Part shown: positions 60,974-64,000 of the stretch, one piece after another
Layout of the letters: each line of letters starts with the position of its first letter
How positions within the stretch are numbered: position 1 is the stretch's first letter
Assembly (NCBI RefSeq): GCF_900230195.1
Contig: NZ_OCNE01000001.1
Coordinates: 682,001 to 746,000 of the forward strand
Reading direction: 5' to 3'
Source of the DNA: Streptomyces zhaozhouensis
GTDB lineage: Bacteria; Actinomycetota; Actinomycetes; Streptomycetales; Streptomycetaceae
DNA length: 64,000 nt
The notes under the pieces: model-generated
Database searches by the model: none
The model's input: the letters and a program-made list of their open reading frames with translations, nothing else
What the model was told of the DNA's origin: nothing
Translations under genes and position numbers: made by a program

Positions 60974-62191
60974 ATGGCCGTCTCCCCCCACGACCTCGCG
61001 ATCCTGGGCGGCTCCCCCTCCTTCGCCGAACCGCTGCACGTCGGGCGCCCGAACATACCCGACGAGCGGCGGGCGATGGAGCGCATCCAGCAGGCGATCG
61101 ACCGTCGCTGGCTGACCAGCTTCGGCCCCCTGGTCAAGCAGTTCGAGCACGACCTGGCCGCGCAGGCCGGCGTCAGACACTGCGTGGCCACCTGCAACGC
61201 GTCCATCGCGCTCCAGGTGCTGCTGCGCGCCTCCGGCCTGCGGGGCGAGGTGCTGATGCCTTCCTTCACGTTCATCGCCACCGCGCACACCCTGCAGTGG
61301 GAAGGCATCACCCCGGTCTTCTGCGAGATCGACGAGGCCACGGGCAACATCGATCCCAAGCACGCCCGCCAGCTGGTCACCGAGCGCACCACCGGGATCA
61401 TGGGCGTGCACCTGTGGGGGCATCCCGCACCGACCGAGGAGTTGGCGGCGCTCGCCGAGGAACACGGCCTGCGGCTGTTCTACGACAGCGCGCACGCCAT
61501 CGGGAGCGCCCGCAACGGACGCCCGGTGGGGTCGTTCGGTGACGCCGAGGTGTACAGCTTCCACGCCACGAAGTTCATCAACTCCTTCGAGGGCGGCGCG
61601 ATCGTCACCGACGACGACGAACTGGCCGAGCGGGTCCGTTCCATGCACAACTACGGGCGCGGAGAGGGCGAGTACGTCGCCTCCATCGGCACCAACGCCA
61701 AGATGACCGAGGTCGCCGCGGCCATGGGCATCACCTCGCTGGAGAACATGCCGCAGCTGATCGAGGTCAACCGGGAGCGCTACGAGCACTACCGGGCGGG
61801 CCTGGACGGCGTCCCCGGCATCTGGCTGCGGCGCCCGCTCCCCGAGAACAGCGTCAACCACCAGTACGTCGTGTTCGAGGTCGACGAGGAACGTGCCGGG
61901 CTCTCACGCGACGACCTGGTGGCCATGCTGGTGGCAGAGAACGTGCTGGCCCGCACACACTTCCACCCCGGCTGCCACCGCACCGAGCCGTACGTACGGG
62001 ACCAGGCCAGGCACGCGCCGCTGCCGCTGCCGCACACCGAGGCACTCAGCGGCCGGATCGTCATGCTGCCGACCGGGACCGGGGTGACGACGGAGGACGT
62101 CGACACGGTCTGCGGCCTGATCCGGCGTGCCGTCGCCGACGCCCCCTCCGTCCGCGCCGCCGCCCGCGCGCGGGCGGCCTCCTCCTGGTGA
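60974..62191 (+). CDS. NDP-4-ketohexose 4-aminotransferase (DegT/DnrJ, SpnR-like)
   Basis: 405 aa. PLP lysine Lys200 in SFHATKFINSFEGGA; PLP-contact LFYDSAHAIGS and TCNASIALQVL; WLTSFGPLVKQFE at the N-terminus. With the two preceding genes it forms the SpnN-SpnQ-SpnR set that makes a 4-amino-2,3,4,6-tetradeoxyhexose from a 2-deoxy intermediate. The final codons SSW and the TGA stop (62189-62191) lie at the left inverted repeat of the IS630 element, so the original C-terminus may have been changed by insertion. Confidence 0.88.
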   Translation: MAVSPHDLAILGGSPSFAEPLHVGRPNIPDERRAMERIQQAIDRRWLTSFGPLVKQFEHDLAAQAGVRHCVATCNASIALQVLLRASGLRGEVLMPSFTFIATAHTLQWEGITPVFCEIDEATGNIDPKHARQLVTERTTGIMGVHLWGHPAPTEELAALAEEHGLRLFYDSAHAIGSARNGRPVGSFGDAEVYSFHATKFINSFEGGAIVTDDDELAERVRSMHNYGRGEGEYVASIGTNAKMTEVAAAMGITSLENMPQLIEVNRERYEHYRAGLDGVPGIWLRRPLPENSVNHQYVVFEVDEERAGLSRDDLVAMLVAENVLARTHFHPGCHRTEPYVRDQARHAPLPLPHTEALSGRIVMLPTGTGVTTEDVDTVCGLIRRAVADAPSVRAAARARAASSW

Positions 62192-62887
62192 TCTGAGTCG
62201 GAGTTCTTTCGTTGGTCGGGTGTGAGTCGTCCGGGTCCGAAGATTCCGCCGTTGTCGGTGACCGATGCCCAGCGCGCCGTGCTGGAGGGCTGGCTGCGTC
62301 GTCGTTCGACGGCTCAGGCTCTGGCCCAGCGGTCGCGGATTGTGCTGGAGTGCGCCGAGGGGCACTCGATCACGGAGGTGTCGCGCCGGCTGCGGGTCAC
62401 CGCGGACACGGTCCGCACCTGGCGGCGCCGCTTCCTCGAACGGGGCCCGGACGGCTTGTGCGACGACCCGCGGCCCGGCGTCCCGCGGAAGATCACTGAC
62501 GCGGACGTCGAGCGCGTCACCGTCAGGACGCTGGAGGAGACGCCGAAGAACGCCACCCACTGGTCGACGAGGTCGACGGCGGCGGCCACGGGCATGTCGC
62601 AGTCGACGATCTCGCGGATCTGGCGGGCGTTCGCCCCGGCACCGCACCGCTCCCAGCCGGTGTTGCCGATGATGCCCGGCGTTCCTGAACGCCGCGGCCA
62701 CGACTACGTCCGCGCCGGCACCACCACCCTCTTCGCCGCCTTGGAAGTGGCGACCGGCAAGGTCATCAGGTCCTGGCTCGCCGACTGGAACGAACACCCC
62801 AGCCCCTTCGTCTGGACGAAGACCGCCGACGAGATCCTCGACCAAGTCGCCGCCTACTGCCGACGCATCTCTGACTCAGATCACTAG
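62186..62887 (+). mobile_element. IS630-family element, internally deleted
   Basis: Inverted ends 62186-62203 and 62869-62886 match at 16 of 18 bases, with a perfect 12-bp core (62188-62199 and 62873-62884). The right end is followed by TA, the IS630 target dinucleotide; the left flank is TG. At about 700 bp it is far shorter than the 1.1-1.2 kb of intact relatives. Confidence 0.85.
62222..62887 (+). pseudogene. IS630 transposase without its DDE core
   Basis: 221 codons, still open and in frame. The N-terminal HTH part is intact (LSVTDAQRAVLEGWLRRRST to MSQSTISRIWRAF), but it jumps from FAPAPHR directly to SQPVLPMMPGVPERRGHDY and then from ATGKVI to RSWLADWNEHPSPF. From memory of the family, the first gap removes the segment with the first catalytic Asp and the second removes the segments with the other Asp and the Glu. 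The protein should be unable to transpose. Confidence 0.8.
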
Positions 62888-62940
62888 GCCCTGTCCGCCG
62901 GATCATGTGGCCTTCCGACCGGTCGCTCGTTGATTCGGGC

Positions 62941-63030
62941 ATGGGTCGGGGGGTCTGACGCATCGCGAGTGGTCGTTACTGAAGCCGCGTCTGCCGCCTC
63001 TGGGCGGCCGGGGTGGCCGGGCGCTGGCCC
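62941..63030 (+). pseudogene. Remnant of an IS5-type transposase start
   Basis: ATG 62941 begins MGRG and then, after a frameshift, reads L-T-H-R-E-W-S-L-L-K-P-R-L-P-P-L-G-G-R, the usual opening of Streptomyces IS5-group transposases. Nothing further is preserved. The rest of 62887-63265 holds no gene, only GC-rich inverted repeats. Confidence 0.6.
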
Positions 63031-63166
63031 CGGACGCCGGGCCCGGGCGGCAACGGCGAGCGCGCGACGGGCGTACTCCAGGCGGCAACCCCGGGCAGCA
63101 GACGCGGGCAGGCGCCCCGGGCGACGGCTGCTTGGGCCCCCGGGGCGTCCCGGGCCCCGGACACGG

Positions 63167-63200
63167 CCACGCCCGACCAGGCCGGCCTGGTCGGGCGTGG
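63167..63200 (-). terminator. 34-bp perfect palindrome, likely terminator
   Basis: Two 17-bp arms (63167-63183 and 63184-63200) with no spacer, 66 bp after the stop of the MFS gene on the minus strand. Confidence 0.7.
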
Positions 63201-63265
63201 GGTCTTCGGGTGGCTCCGCGTCCGTGCCCTGACGCGGAGCCGGTCACCGACGTGAGGGGGTGACC

Positions 63266-64000
63266 TCAGCGGTGTTCAGCGGTCCGCTGGTCCGCCGGGG
63301 GCACGGCGACCGAGCCGTCTCCGTGGTCCACCGAGCCGTCTCCGTGGTCCACCGGGGGGGCGCCCTTCTCCGCCGCGGGGACGCCCCGCAGGGCGAAGGC
63401 GGCCAGCAGCGTGGCTCCCAGGAGGAGCACCGCGCCGACGACTGCGGCGAGGTTGAAGCCGTTGGTGTAGGCCTCACGGGCCGCCGCGAGCAGCTCCTCG
63501 GCCATCGGGCCTGGCAGTGAGGTGGCGACGTGGACAGCGCCGGCCATCGTCTCTCCGGCGGCCTCGGCGGCTTCGGCAGGGATGCCCTCCGGCAAAGACT
63601 CTTCGATGTCGTTGCGGAAGACCGCCGTGCCGATGCTGCCGAGGACCGCCATACCCAGGGCGCCGCCCAGCTCGGTGCTGGTCTCGGAGAGCGCCGAGAC
63701 AGAACCGGCCTGGTGCGAGGGCGAGATGCCCAGCGCGATGTCGACGACCTGGGAGAGCACACCGACCACACCGCCGCCGAGCACGCCGGCACCGGCGAGC
63801 AGGACCCACAGTGAGTCGGTGCCGACCTGGGTGAGGACGACGAAGCCGCCGGAGGCGACGAAGAAGCCGGTGACGATGACCGGCCTGCGGCCGTAGGCCT
63901 GTGCCGCCGCCGCCGCGAGCGGAGCGCCCATCAGGACCGCCACCGAGGGCAGCAGGCTCCACAGCGCCGCCTCCAGCGCGGACTTGCCGAGCACGGACTG
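63266..64000 (-). CDS. DHA2-type MFS drug exporter, C-terminal part
   Basis: The reading frame enters from beyond the right edge. The visible 240 or so residues have the motifs of the 14-helix DHA2/EmrB group: PVIVTGFFVASGGFVVL, GVLGGGVVGVLSQVVDIALG, SALSETSTELGGALGMAVLGSIGTA and a last helix AAVVGAVLLLGATLLAAFAL. The C-terminal tail contains VDHGDGSVDHGDGSV, encoded by two perfect 21-bp units (63312-63332, 63333-63353). An internal ATG at 63994 is probably not the true start. Confidence 0.88.
   Translation of the reverse strand, partial: QSVLGKSALEAALWSLLPSVAVLMGAPLAAAAAQAYGRRPVIVTGFFVASGGFVVLTQVGTDSLWVLLAGAGVLGGGVVGVLSQVVDIALGISPSHQAGSVSALSETSTELGGALGMAVLGSIGTAVFRNDIEESLPEGIPAEAAEAAGETMAGAVHVATSLPGPMAEELLAAAREAYTNGFNLAAVVGAVLLLGATLLAAFALRGVPAAEKGAPPVDHGDGSVDHGDGSVAVPPADQRTAEHR

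Overview
The window is very GC-rich, with dense long genes, many GTG/TTG starts, a conservon, an actinobacterial Rho with a long charged insert, an in-frame TTA codon and the order lysA-hom-thrC-thrB-rho-lytR-rpmE-prfA-prmC. All of this points to a Streptomyces or very close relative. There is no sequence search behind this annotation; names rest on motifs and gene order seen here plus family knowledge.

Layout. (1) 1-15.8 kb is conserved chromosome, all on the minus strand: lysine/threonine biosynthesis (lysA, hom, thrC, thrB), rho, an LCP-family wall-polymer ligase, rpmE with a SigR-type promoter, prfA, prmC, a TsaC-type tRNA-modification gene, a phosphatase-like protein without its nucleophile, and the start of a WecA/MraY-like transferase that runs off the left edge. 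An ArgS-like anticodon-binding protein and a receiver protein sit beside a tRNA-Arg(CCG) gene at 15956. (2) Synteny appears to end at that tRNA. After it come a methyltransferase and a NarL-type two-component pair. (3) About 19.3-45.3 kb is an unidentified nonribosomal peptide cluster: ATP-grasp ligase, MmgE/PrpD protein, stand-alone A-T didomain, methyltransferase, MFS exporter, NRPS C-A-T-TE, NRPS C-A-T-C-A-T, MbtH, NRPS C-A-MT-T, SyrP-like dioxygenase, and a divergent acyl-CoA-oxidase-like gene carrying a TTA codon. Its oddities are a thioesterase with a Cys nucleophile, a Lys2-like adenylation domain with Glu where Asp normally binds the alpha-amine, a clear serine code, and a condensation domain after the serine module that resembles the DCL/dehydrating classes although no epimerase is present. 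(4) 45.7-49.6 kb is a rar/cvn9-type conservon ending in a P450 that lacks the ExxR motif. (5) 49.8-57.7 kb holds a THI5/NMT1-type ABC transporter, a divergent LacI-family repressor and a large secreted PA14/beta-propeller/CBM/DUF1080 protein, tied together by three near-identical operator-like palindromes. (6) 58.5-62.2 kb is a three-gene deoxyaminosugar cassette (SpnN-, SpnQ- and SpnR-like). It ends inside the inverted repeat of an internally deleted IS630 element, followed by an IS5-type remnant. (7) The window closes with the C-terminal part of a DHA2-type MFS exporter running off the right edge.

Working model for the NRPS, by inference: the A-T didomain supplies a first residue, the C-A-MT-T protein adds a second, the C-A-T-C-A-T protein adds an unusual acid and then Ser, and the C-A-T-TE protein adds a probable Gly and releases the chain through a Cys-thioesterase. 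Hydroxylation, methylation, oxidation and an ATP-grasp ligation are available as tailoring steps. The two-component pair and bldA, through the TTA codon, are the only candidate regulators visible nearby.
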